Source: Clostridiales bacterium (GTDB lineage: Bacteria; Bacillota; Clostridia; Oscillospirales; Acutalibacteraceae). Taken from it: a stretch of 34,860 bases of DNA. Position 1 is the stretch's first letter. Each line of letters starts with the position of its first letter. The notes under the pieces are model-generated. The model did not search any database. It had not been told where the DNA came from and saw only the letters and a list, made by a program, of their open reading frames with translations. The stretch spans positions 1 to 34,860 of the forward strand of contig JAJQDK010000081.1 in the NCBI GenBank assembly GCA_021202245.1. Reading direction: 5' to 3'. Of the stretch, positions 1 through 8,307 are shown in pieces. The position numbers were made by a program, and so were the translations under genes.

Positions 1-10
1 ATGAAATGAT

Positions 11-1345
11 ATGAGTTTTAATTTTAACTATTCAGAACTTGAACGCCGTATGTACAAGGCGGTTTTCGGGCTTGAAAAAGAAAGTCTGCGCATTGACAAA
101 AACGGCTTTCTTTCCCACACGGAACACCCGTTTGAATGCGGCTCAAATCTTGAAAAGGACTTATGCGAAAATCAAGTTGAATTTATCACAGATGCCTTTG
201 ACAGCACCGAAAAGGTATGCAATCAACTTAAAAGCTTACATATAACCGCAAATAAAAAATTACAGACACTTGAAACCGGCAAGGAATATTTATGGCCGTT
301 TTCAAATCCTCCCTATGTAAAAGGAGAAGCGGATGTGCCTGTTGCAACCTACTCCTACGATAAAAAGGGCAAAGAAATCTACAGACAATACCTCGCTAAA
401 AAGTACGGAAAGATGAAAATGCTGTATTCCGGCATACATTTTAATTTTAACTTTTCCGATGAACTGATTATTCAAGGCTATAAGGAAAGCTGTGTGGGAA
501 ACGCCGAAAAATCAGATAATGCGTATATTCAATACAAAAACAGCATATATCTTGAGCTTGCAAAAAAGCTGACACAATACAGCTGGCTCGTTGTTTATCT
601 TTTCTCCGCAAGTCCTGTGGCCGACGGCTCGTTTTTTAACGGCTCCGACTTGGGCAAGGACGTTTTTACCGGCTTTTCTTCCGCAAGATGCAGTGAAACG
701 GGATACTGGAACGAGTTTGTCCCGATACTCGACTACAGTGATTTAGATAAATACACAAGCAGTATTCAACGCTACATTGACAACGGGCTTTTAAAATCGG
801 TTTCCGAGCTTTACTACCCCGTAAGAATAAAGCCTGCCAAAGAAAATGCACTCGATAATTTGAATGCAAACGGAATTAACCATATTGAACTGAGAACGCT
901 TGACTTAAATCCTCTTTCTCCTTACGGAGTGCTGCGTAACGACATAGAATTTCTGCATTTGCTCATAATCTATCTTATGTCGCTTGAAGATATGCCGTTT
1001 GAAAAGGAAAATCAGATTACGGCAATTAAAAATACTAAAAACGCCGCAAAATACGATGATTTAAATACACTAATTAAATTTGAAGGCAAAAATATTCCGT
1101 TGAAAAGCGCCGCAAAAATGGTGATTGACGATATGGCTGTATTTTTTGAAAACCACCCGAAAAAGGGCGTTGAAGAAATTATTGAATATCAAAAAAATAA
1201 AATATCCTTGCCGAACAACAGATATTGCGACATCATAAGGAGCAGGTTCGGCTCGGCTTATGTAAAAAAAGGAATAAAGCTCGCAGAGCAATATTCCGAC
1301 AATCTCTCAAAGGGGAATTACGAATGTGCCAATTATTCGGTCTGA
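11..1345 (+). CDS. gshA: Glutamate-cysteine ligase, proteobacterial GshA / GshF N-domain type
   Basis: Predicted to join L-glutamate and L-cysteine through the gamma-carboxyl with ATP, the first step of glutathione-type thiol synthesis, in the cytosol. The 444-residue protein shows family hallmarks: GLEKESLRID at residues 20-29, CENQVEFIT at 52-60, GIHFNF at 141-146 and an IELRTLDLNP stretch near 295. It is shorter than E. coli GshA (518 residues) and lacks the ATP-grasp half of GshF, so it would make gamma-glutamylcysteine only. A stop at bases 2-4 in this frame limits upstream extension, so ATG at 11 is the natural start; its ribosome site is at the window edge. The 3' end overlaps the next gene by 22 bp, which implies translational coupling. 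Substrate specificity is inferred from the family. Confidence 0.88.
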   Translation: MSFNFNYSELERRMYKAVFGLEKESLRIDKNGFLSHTEHPFECGSNLEKDLCENQVEFITDAFDSTEKVCNQLKSLHITANKKLQTLETGKEYLWPFSNPPYVKGEADVPVATYSYDKKGKEIYRQYLAKKYGKMKMLYSGIHFNFNFSDELIIQGYKESCVGNAEKSDNAYIQYKNSIYLELAKKLTQYSWLVVYLFSASPVADGSFFNGSDLGKDVFTGFSSARCSETGYWNEFVPILDYSDLDKYTSSIQRYIDNGLLKSVSELYYPVRIKPAKENALDNLNANGINHIELRTLDLNPLSPYGVLRNDIEFLHLLIIYLMSLEDMPFEKENQITAIKNTKNAAKYDDLNTLIKFEGKNIPLKSAAKMVIDDMAVFFENHPKKGVEEIIEYQKNKISLPNNRYCDIIRSRFGSAYVKKGIKLAEQYSDNLSKGNYECANYSV

Positions 1346-2061
1346 GCGCCAAAGATAATATGATTATTAACGATTATCTTAAAGCTTTTTATAAAAACAG
1401 CAGCAGACATCCTCACGGGTGGGGGCTTGCCTGCATTTCTTCCGAAGAAACATCAATTGAAAAAGAGCCGTTGAAAGCCGAAAAGAGTAATTATCTTAAG
1501 GAACGGCTTTCGGAGCCTATTTGCGTAAGCGCCGCACTCGCGCACATCAGATATGCAACCATCGGCAACGTTGACAGACGCAACTGTCATCCGTATACAA
1601 AAACCGATAATTTTCAAGGGAAATGGATATTGATACATAACGGCACGATTTTTGACTATCCGCCGCTGCGAAAGTTTTTAAAAACTCAAAAGGGCGAAAC
1701 AGACAGTGAAAGGATTTTACTTTATATTACAGAACAAATCAGCCTTGCGCAAAGCCGTATCGGACGTAAGCTCAGCTTTGAGGAACGCTTTGAATTGCTT
1801 GATGAAATTATCAGAGATATGTCTAAGGGCAACAAGCTTAATTTAATAATTTTTGACGGAGAATATCTCTATGTTCACACCAACTGCGCAAACTCTCTGT
1901 ATCGCCTTGAGAAGGATGATTTCGTTTTGTTTTCCACCGAACCGCTGACAAATGAAAATTGGCAGCCCGCAAAATTTACAACCTTGACTGCATACCGTCG
2001 GGGCAAGCTGCTTGCAGAGGGAAAGACTCATAATAACAGGTATGAGGAAAATGAGGAGTAA
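1324..2061 (+). CDS. Class II glutamine amidotransferase-like hydrolase (YafJ/EgtC type)
   Basis: An Ntn-fold amidohydrolase of 245 residues. Cys2, directly after the initiator Met, is the expected N-terminal nucleophile (MCQLFG). Other family motifs are HPHGWGL near residue 29, AHIRYATIG, a CHP segment and HNGTIFDY. The start at 1324 is chosen because it exposes Cys2 and has AAAGGGG just upstream; an earlier in-frame ATG at 1225 would bury the nucleophile. There is no synthetase domain, so it probably hydrolyses a gamma-glutamyl amide rather than feeding ammonia to a partner. EgtC, which removes gamma-glutamate in actinobacterial ergothioneine synthesis, belongs to this family. Here the gene lies between two unrelated glutamate-cysteine ligase-like genes, which makes a gamma-glutamyl substrate likely. 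The true substrate is unknown. Confidence 0.85.
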   Translation: MCQLFGLSAKDNMIINDYLKAFYKNSSRHPHGWGLACISSEETSIEKEPLKAEKSNYLKERLSEPICVSAALAHIRYATIGNVDRRNCHPYTKTDNFQGKWILIHNGTIFDYPPLRKFLKTQKGETDSERILLYITEQISLAQSRIGRKLSFEERFELLDEIIRDMSKGNKLNLIIFDGEYLYVHTNCANSLYRLEKDDFVLFSTEPLTNENWQPAKFTTLTAYRRGKLLAEGKTHNNRYEENEE

Positions 2062-2105
2062 CTTAAATTTCTCTATCAAATTTTTTCGGATTTATGATTT
2101 TAACT

Positions 2106-2139
2106 CGGTGCAAAGCCCGATGTAAGCTCGCTGAAGATT
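2106..2139 (+). repeat. Dispersed ~34-bp intergenic repeat, copy 1
   Basis: The core GCAAAGCCCGATGTAAGCTC followed by GCTGAAGATT matches copies at 20459 and 23434 with few changes. All three are intergenic and in the same orientation. The other two copies carry GAGC before and GCTC after the core, so a short hairpin is possible. This copy fills most of the 111-bp gap between the amidotransferase and the second ligase. Function unknown. Confidence 0.6.
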
Positions 2140-2172
2140 GGAAAATAGGTTTCATTAAGAGGGACCGATATT

Positions 2173-3525
2173 ATGGAACAGGAAGAATTAAGAAAGCATT
2201 TATATGATAAATATATTAAGCCGACCGTGAACAACAAAAAGGATTTCATTGGGATAGAAATTGAAATTCCCGTTGTAAATATTTACAGAGAAGCAGTCGA
2301 CTTCAAAAAAGTACATTCCTTTACACAAAATTTTATTAAACATTTTGATTTTGAAGTTTTGGGCAGAAATGATGACGGCAATATCTATTCCTCAGCAAGC
2401 AAAGAAAACGGTGATATTTTCTCATTTGACTGTTCATACAACAACCTTGAATTTTCATTCGGAAAAGAAAAAAATATTTTTAATATTGAAAGGCGCTTTA
2501 ATGTTTACTATGCTTTTCTGCAAGACGAATTTAAAAAATACAATTACATCCTAACCGGAATGGGGATAAATCCGTATCGCAGGCTCAATCATAATGAGCC
2601 CATACAAAACGGCAGATACCGTATGCTGTTTCATCATCTCAGTTCATATCAAAGGTATTATGACATTCCTATGTATTTTCACAAATATCCGGCATTCGGA
2701 ATGTTTTCAAGCGCATCACAGGTTCAGCTTGATGTAAACTACGATAACCTTACTGTAACCCTTAATGCTTTTTCAAAGCTTGAGCCTATAAAGGCTTTGT
2801 TATTCTCAAACTCGGTCTTGCTGGGCGAACACGATGACATTATGTGTTATCGTGATATTCTTTGGGAAAACAGCACTCAAGGGCTGAATCCTCACAACAT
2901 CGGTATGTATAACTCCGAATTTTCATCTGCGGAGGATATTCTCTCTTACATTGAAACTACTGGTATATATTGCGTTGAAAGAAACAAAAAGTATATCAAT
3001 TTCAAGCCGATAAATATTTCCGAATACTTTAAAACTCCGCATATTGAAGGCGAATATTATGAAAACGGGGAGTATAAAAAAATTGAATTCACGCCGAAAA
3101 TAAGCGACCTCGACTATCTTAGAACGTACAAATTTGAGGACCTGACATTCAGAGGTACCGTTGAGTACAGAAGCTGCTGCTGCCAACCGATTAAGGACAG
3201 TATGACGGTTGCCGCTTTTCATTTAGGATTAAAAAACAAAATACACGAGCTCAATGAGATGATGACAAACGACGAGGTAATTTATCATCACGGGTATACG
3301 GATTTCGAGCTGAGAAAGCTGTTTATAAGAAATGAAATTCCGAAATTTGTAGATGAGGATAATTTGTACAGGCTTACAAAGGATGTTGTTGACCTTGCGT
3401 ATAAAGGCTTATCCGAAAGAGGATACGGTGAAGAAGCCTTTCTCTCCCCTCTCTATGACAGAATAAGCCAAAGGACAAATCCGGCGAAAAAAATGCTTGC
3501 GCAGCTGAATAATATGTTGATATAA
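2173..3525 (+). CDS. GCS2-family glutamate-cysteine ligase-like (carboxylate-amine ligase) protein
   Basis: A 450-residue cytosolic protein that resembles the GCS2 family (plant GSH1, actinobacterial EgtA and related carboxylate-amine ligases), not the family of the first gene here. Visible motifs are GIEIEIP at about 27-33, TGMGINPYRR near 128 followed by a GRYRMLFHHLS segment, SASQVQLDVN near 180, and a FRGTVEYRSCC segment near 322 that fits the usual Arg-containing active-site strand. It should couple a gamma-carboxylate to an amine with ATP; the amine partner cannot be read from sequence. The start has AGAGGGA nine bases upstream. It follows the hydrolase by 111 bp, so it may share the transcript, with a dispersed repeat in the gap. 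Confidence is high for the superfamily and low for cysteine as substrate. Confidence 0.75.
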   Translation: MEQEELRKHLYDKYIKPTVNNKKDFIGIEIEIPVVNIYREAVDFKKVHSFTQNFIKHFDFEVLGRNDDGNIYSSASKENGDIFSFDCSYNNLEFSFGKEKNIFNIERRFNVYYAFLQDEFKKYNYILTGMGINPYRRLNHNEPIQNGRYRMLFHHLSSYQRYYDIPMYFHKYPAFGMFSSASQVQLDVNYDNLTVTLNAFSKLEPIKALLFSNSVLLGEHDDIMCYRDILWENSTQGLNPHNIGMYNSEFSSAEDILSYIETTGIYCVERNKKYINFKPINISEYFKTPHIEGEYYENGEYKKIEFTPKISDLDYLRTYKFEDLTFRGTVEYRSCCCQPIKDSMTVAAFHLGLKNKIHELNEMMTNDEVIYHHGYTDFELRKLFIRNEIPKFVDEDNLYRLTKDVVDLAYKGLSERGYGEEAFLSPLYDRISQRTNPAKKMLAQLNNMLI

Positions 3526-3661
3526 ACGACATTATTCTCGAATATGCAGCAAAGTGAAAATAATGATTTTTTATAGGAACATAACGTATGACAGAAGCGC
3601 TTAGCAACACTAATTAAAAAGATTGGCTCGCCCTGAGCTTTACCAAATATCATTGCAGCAT

Positions 3662-3693
3662 AAAGCCTCCCTTGTATACCGGGAGGCTTTTGT
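3662..3693 (+). terminator. Intrinsic terminator after the gamma-glutamyl cluster
   Basis: A perfect 10-bp stem AAAGCCTCCC (3662-3671) / GGGAGGCTTT (3681-3690) with a 9-nt loop ends in T. It lies between convergent genes and could also serve the copper operon on the minus strand. The remaining 3526-3780 DNA holds no gene that I can support. Confidence 0.8.
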
Positions 3694-3780
3694 ATAATTA
3701 AATATTTTCGATAATCGAATAACTCCGTAATTTAAGCTCCGAACTAACCGATAAACGTCGTTTATCTTCTGACAGCAAGG

Positions 3781-3990
3781 TTATCCGACGGCGTTTACGG
3801 TGTAGCCTTGGTTTTCTACGGTATTTTTCAGTATCTCGTCCGAGATTTCTGCGTTGAGCTTAACAACAGCCGTGCCGTTTTCACTGCTTGCCTCGGCGCT
3901 GTCCACCTGCGGCAAGCTTTCCAGAGCGGTTTTGACCCTTGCCTCGCAATGGGCGCACATCATACCTTCAATTTTTAAAGTTTTCTCCAT
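3781..3990 (-). CDS. copZ: CopZ-like copper chaperone domain, possibly translated separately from copA
   Basis: A 69-residue heavy-metal-associated domain. MEKTLKIEGMMCAHCEARV carries the CxxC metal site at residues 12-15 (CAHC), and the length is that of a complete CopZ. It would bind Cu(I) and pass it to the exporter. The frame is open all the way from the copA P-type ATPase, so it can be read as the ATPase's C-terminus. However, its own ATG at 3990 has AAGGAG eight to nine bases upstream, and the joining segment (about 4080-3991) is A/T-rich with an AATATTAAAC-like tandem repeat, as expected of a former intergenic gap. Both a fusion and an internally initiated free chaperone are possible. 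Confidence 0.7.
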   Translation of the reverse strand: MEKTLKIEGMMCAHCEARVKTALESLPQVDSAEASSENGTAVVKLNAEISDEILKNTVENQGYTVNAVG

Positions 3991-6330
3991 AATGCTGTTC
4001 TCCTTTGTGATAGTATTTAGTTTAATATTATTTAGTTTTATATTATTTCTTTTTTTGTGGTCGCGCTTATTGCTGTGAATATTCAGAAAATTCAGTCTGA
4101 GGGCATTGGTAACAACGCAGAAGCTTGACAGGCTCATTGCGGCAGCGGCAAACATCGGATTAAGCTGCCAGCCGAGCAGGGAAATAAAAACGCCTGCCGC
4201 AAGCGGTATACCTATTACGTTGTATATAAACGCCCAAAACAGATTTTCGTGAATATTTTTAAGCGTTCCTCTGCTAAGTCTGATTGCCGCAGGAACGTCC
4301 GACAAGCTGCTGTTCATAAGTATTACATCGGCAGCGTCAATCGCAACATCGGTTCCTGCTCCGATAGCCATACCTATATCGGCGCTTGTGAGCGCAGGCG
4401 CATCGTTTATGCCGTCGCCCACCATAGCAACTCTGCCCTGAGCTTTTAGCTTTTGAATGACAGCCTCCTTATCGTTAGGCAGAATATCCGCAACAACCTC
4501 GTCAACTCCCGCCTGCTTTCCTATAGCTTCGGCGGTAAAGCGGTTATCGCCCGTAAGCATAACCACGCTGAGACCCATATTTTGCATTTCACGGATTGCC
4601 GTATGGCTGTCCTCCTTGATAACATCGGCTACTGCAATAATTCCGAGAAAAGTGTCATCCTAGGCTAAAATATATGTAGATTTTGCTGAAGCGGACAGGC
4701 TTTTTGCGGTTTTACCAATCTCGTTGGGGATTTTCACCTTGGTTTCAACAAAGGCAAGATTTCCGCCGATAACGGAAGAGCTGTCGTACACAGCCGAAAG
4801 TCCGTTGCCCGGCAGTGCGGCAAAATCGGAGACTTCAAAGGCTTTAAGACCTATCTCCTCGGCTTTTCTGACGATGGCGTTCGCCAACGGATGCTCGCTT
4901 TTCTTTTCAAGCGAATATGCGTATCTGAGAAGCTCCTCGGATTGCATGCCGCCATACGGAAGCAAGCCGGTAACGGTAGGCTCGCCCTTTGTAATGGTTC
5001 CCGTTTTGTCTAAGGCGACAATCTGAATTTTACCTGCATTTTCCAAAGAAACCGCATTTTTGAATAAAATTCCGTTCTTTGCGCCCTTGCCGTTGCCCAC
5101 CATAATTGCAACAGGCGTTGCAAGCCCCAGCGCACACGGGCAGCTGATAACCAATACCGAAATGCCCCTTGCAAGCGAAAATCCCACGCTCTGTCCGGCA
5201 AGCAGCCAGACTATAGTTGTGACTAAGGCAACAGCGATAACCGCAGGTACGAAAATTCCCGACACCTTGTCGGCAACCTTGGCTATAGGTGCCTTGGTGG
5301 CTGCGGCATCGCTCACCATTTTAATAATTTGCGAAAGCGTTGTATCCTCGCCGATACGCAGTGCCTCACAGCGTATAAAGCCTGACTGATTTATTGTTGC
5401 TGCGGACACGCTGTCACCTGCTGCTTTATCAACGGGTATACTTTCGCCTGTAAGCGCAGACTCGTCAACGGCTGCGCTGCCGTCTAATACTACGCCGTCA
5501 ACCGGTATTTTTTCACCCGGACGTACTGCAAATATGTCTCCCTTGCGCACTTGGTCAGCCGAAATAGTGACCTCCTCACCGTCCCTTATTACACAGGCGG
5601 TTTTCGGAGAAAGCGCCATAAGCTCCTTAAGTGCATTTGTTGTCTTGCCCTTGGAATGAGCCTCAAGCATTTTGCCGACGGTAATCAGCGTGAGTATCAT
5701 CGCGGCGGACTCAAAATACAAATCGTGCATATATTCCGTTACTGCCGCAGCGTCACCTGCCGCCTGAGCGGATGTCATTGCAAACAGCGCATAGGTGCTG
5801 TATACAAAGGCTGCCGCAGAGCCGAGCGCTACTAAGGTATCCATATTGGGAGAGCGGTTGAAAAGAGCCTTAAATCCGCTTATAAAAAACCGCTGATTTA
5901 TAACCATAACTGCGATTGTAAGCAGCATCTGCAGCAATCCCATTGCAACGTGGTTTTCTTCAAAGAACGCAGGCAAGGGCCAATTCCACATCATATGACC
6001 CATTGAAAAATACATTAAAACCACCAAAAATACAAGCGAAGCAATCAGCCGGCGTCTGAGCTTGGGAGTTTCTCTGTCCGCAAGCGCATCCTCCTCTTCA
6101 TTCAGCGACTGTGCGGCTGCACCGCCCTTTTGCTTGGCGCCGTAGCCTGCCTTTTTCACTGCATTTATAATTTCACGAGGTGAAGCGCTGCCCTCCACTC
6201 CCATTGAATTTGTCAGCAAGCTTACCGAGCAGGACGTTACGCCGGGCACGGCAGACACGGCTTTTTCCACACGGGCGCTGCAGGCGGCGCAGCTCATTCC
6301 CGTTACAGTATATTGTTCCATATTCATCAT
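3781..6330 (-). pseudogene. copA: Copper-exporting P1B-type ATPase CopA, interrupted by an in-frame TAG
   Basis: A Cu(I)-exporting membrane ATPase. In order it shows an N-terminal metal domain with GMSCAAC, membrane segments, the TGES actuator loop, the CPCALG ion site, the DKTGT phosphorylation site, SEHPLA in the nucleotide domain, then GDGINDAPAL and the last membrane helices. At 4660-4662 (codon 557) a TAG splits it. The frame continues unbroken as DDTFLGIIAVADVIKEDS, exactly what the family has there, so a single substitution is the simplest cause. The upstream product would end in the nucleotide/P-domain region without GDGxND and should be inactive unless TAG is read through. The start is one of clustered ATGs at 6330/6327/6321 behind AAAGGA. 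It is second in the csoR operon. Alternatives: sequence error, or a real null mutation. Confidence 0.85.
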
Positions 6331-6430
6331 CAATCCTTTTACAAAGTGTTTTTAATTAAGGGGCTAGCCCTGAGTTGTATTATGATTTCCATTATGAGCC
6401 TTCATATGCCCCGAGTAATCGGCATAACGC

Positions 6431-6730
6431 TTACCTCATAAGCTTTTGAAGCGTGGCAATCAATTCTTCGGCGGTTTCATCATCACCGTTTTTTATTCCG
6501 TCGACAACGCAGGTTCTGATATGGCTTGCAAGCAGCTCCTTATTAAACGAATTGAGCGCTGCGCTTGCCGCAGCCGCCTGTGTAATGACGTCTATGCAAT
6601 AAGCGTCCTTTTCCAGCATTCCCTTAATTCCTCTGATTTGCCCTTCAATTCTGCTGAGCCGGTTAATCAGGCTTTTGTATTCCTCGGGAGAACGCTCTTT
6701 CTTTTTACGGCAGCAACATTCATTTTCCAT
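6431..6730 (-). CDS. csoR: CsoR-family copper-sensing repressor
   Basis: A 99-residue all-helical DUF156 repressor that releases DNA when it binds Cu(I). The Cys-His-Cys ligand set is visible: Cys in KDAYCIDV, then His and Cys in ASHIRTCV. The N-terminal half has the family signature NRLSRIEGQIRGIKGMLE. An added N-terminal NECCCRKKK patch is Cys-rich and may also bind metal. ATG at 6730 has AAAGGAGG seven bases upstream. It is the first gene of the copper operon, 100 bp ahead of copA, and its promoter carries two CsoR-type palindromes, so autoregulation is very likely. Confidence 0.93.
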   Translation of the reverse strand: MENECCCRKKKERSPEEYKSLINRLSRIEGQIRGIKGMLEKDAYCIDVITQAAAASAALNSFNKELLASHIRTCVVDGIKNGDDETAEELIATLQKLMR

Positions 6731-6753
6731 TGGAAAACCTCCTTTAACACAAA

Positions 6754-6803
6754 ATACCCTATAGGGGTATATTTATTATATACCCCTATAGGGTATCTGT
6801 CAA
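6754..6803 (-). promoter_or_regulatory. csoR-copA promoter with two inverted CsoR-type operators
   Basis: Read on the minus strand: TTGACA (6798-6803), a 17-nt spacer, then TATAAT (6775-6780). Operator 1, ATACCCTATAGGGGTAT in minus-strand reading (6780-6796), fills the spacer between -35 and -10. Operator 2 (6754-6770) is its exact reverse complement and covers the expected start of transcription. The sites are 9 nt apart. The sequence matches the GC-flanked TATA palindromes known for CsoR. Binding at either site would block RNA polymerase. Confidence 0.9.
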
Positions 6804-6853
6804 TACTTTTTAACTCAAAGCTAAGCGATTTGCCATGTTTAATTTTGCTTTGC

Positions 6854-8137
6854 TCAGATTTTAATTATCACGGGCGAGCCGCAGCAGCAGAGCTTATTAT
6901 CCTTTACGGTTATATTTTTTCCGTCAATAAGGTTGGTATAATTCCCGTCAGGAATATTAGCCGCAACCTCTCCGCCCTTGGATTTCAGGCTGAAAACGCC
7001 GATTTTACGGCTTTTGCCGTTGTCACGCTCTAAAATTGCAATGTCATTTTCATCATCCGAGGCAGCTCTGAAGCAGTCGTCATCATCAAGCTCGGTTTTC
7101 TTTATCTCATTGAGCTTTGCAAGGAAATTACTTAAATCCTTTCCAGTGCTTCTGTCGATTACCTCTTTTTCAAAAAGGCTCGGCAGATGAGCGTTTTCAA
7201 ATTCCTGACCTGCATATATCAGAGTGGTGCCCTTTAAGAAATAGAGAAACGCTGTGTAGTTTATTAAATCGCTCTCGCTTTTTACAAATGAGCAAATGCG
7301 CGGCTGGTCGTGATTTTCAAGAAAACGAAGCTTGTCGTAATTATCGGGATAAATCGCCTCCTGAAAATTGAGCATATCAAGGTAATGCGAGAGACTGACT
7401 TCACCCTTTAAATATTTGTCGAACACCTCGCGAATATCGTATTCGTATTCTATGTCAAAGGCAGAAAACATCTCGTAGTCATTTGCGGAGTAAATTCCCT
7501 CCTTGCGTGACATAACGCCGAATCCGCTGTGAACCGTTTCGGCAAGCCAGATGCAGTCGGGATTAACCTCGGCAACAGCTTCCCTCGCCTGCTTCCAAAA
7601 CTCAACAGGAACAAAAGACGCAACATCGCAGCGAAAGCCGTCGACAATTTTTGCCCACATTACAAGTGAGTCGATTTGATACTGCCATAATTCTTTATTG
7701 GAATAATCCAAGTCGATGACATCGCTCCAGTCCCCCACCTTATTGCCGAAATCACCGTTCTCCTTTTTGTAGAAAAATTCGGGATGCTCCTCGGACAAAA
7801 CGGAATTGGGCGAGGTGTGGTTATATACAACGTCAATCATACACTTCATATCTCTTGCGTGAATTTCGTCAACGAGCTTTTTAAAATCCTCCAAGGTACC
7901 GTAGCAGGGATTTACCGTTCTGTAGTCCCTGTTGGCATACAGGCAGCCCAGGCTTCCCTTTTTGCCCTTGATGCCTATGGGATGAATCGGCAAAAACCAA
8001 ATTATATCCGTTCCGAGCGACTTAATCCTGTCAAGGTCGGGAATTACCGAGCTAAAGGTACCCTCCTCGGTGTGATTGCGCACGTAAACGGAGTAAATAA
8101 CCTTACTGCGTAAATTTATGTCGGTTTGTTTAGCCAT
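6854..8137 (-). CDS. Intracellular GH13 alpha-amylase family glycosidase
   Basis: A 427-residue alpha-glucan-acting enzyme with a (beta/alpha)8 barrel. The four conserved regions are present: DVVYNHTS (region I), DGFRCDVAS with the Asp nucleophile (II), WLAETV with the Glu acid/base (III) and FLENHDQPR with the transition-state Asp (IV). It has no signal peptide and a short C-terminal beta domain, so it probably works on maltodextrins in the cytosol. The exact specificity (amylase, alpha-glucosidase or transferase) cannot be set from motifs. ATG at 8137 has AAGGAGG upstream. The gene stands alone between the copper operon and the alcohol dehydrogenase, with terminators or promoters on both sides. 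Confidence 0.9.
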   Translation of the reverse strand: MAKQTDINLRSKVIYSVYVRNHTEEGTFSSVIPDLDRIKSLGTDIIWFLPIHPIGIKGKKGSLGCLYANRDYRTVNPCYGTLEDFKKLVDEIHARDMKCMIDVVYNHTSPNSVLSEEHPEFFYKKENGDFGNKVGDWSDVIDLDYSNKELWQYQIDSLVMWAKIVDGFRCDVASFVPVEFWKQAREAVAEVNPDCIWLAETVHSGFGVMSRKEGIYSANDYEMFSAFDIEYEYDIREVFDKYLKGEVSLSHYLDMLNFQEAIYPDNYDKLRFLENHDQPRICSFVKSESDLINYTAFLYFLKGTTLIYAGQEFENAHLPSLFEKEVIDRSTGKDLSNFLAKLNEIKKTELDDDDCFRAASDDENDIAILERDNGKSRKIGVFSLKSKGGEVAANIPDGNYTNLIDGKNITVKDNKLCCCGSPVIIKI

Positions 8138-8207
8138 AACGCTTCCTCCTTATTATTGTGCATCGGATAAGAACAGATGCATAGCATAATCAGACTATTA
8201 AAGTAAA

Positions 8208-8242
8208 GCCCTCCGCCTGTCATAACAAACGGAGGGCATTTT
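8208..8242 (-). terminator. Terminator of the alcohol dehydrogenase gene
   Basis: A perfect 8-bp GC-rich stem GCCCTCCG (8208-8215) / CGGAGGGC (8230-8237). On the minus strand it is followed by TTTACTTT. It lies just after the stop of the minus-strand dehydrogenase. Confidence 0.75.
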
Positions 8243-8307
8243 GCCTTGCATAAATATCAGCCGTGTGTTAAACAGCTATATTTTCTAAAATCAGCGGATA
8301 AAAATTA

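Noticed and set aside
11..3525. Ergothioneine biosynthesis cluster
   Set aside because: EgtA-like and EgtC-like families are present, but no EgtB, EgtD or EgtE is seen, so naming the pathway would go beyond the evidence.
3781..6330. General TAG recoding (for example pyrrolysine) to explain the copA stop
   Set aside because: TAG ends several ordinary genes in the window, and no pyl gene is present here.
6334..6430. Tiny His-containing open frame between csoR and copA
   Set aside because: About 13 codons without a ribosome site; expected by chance.
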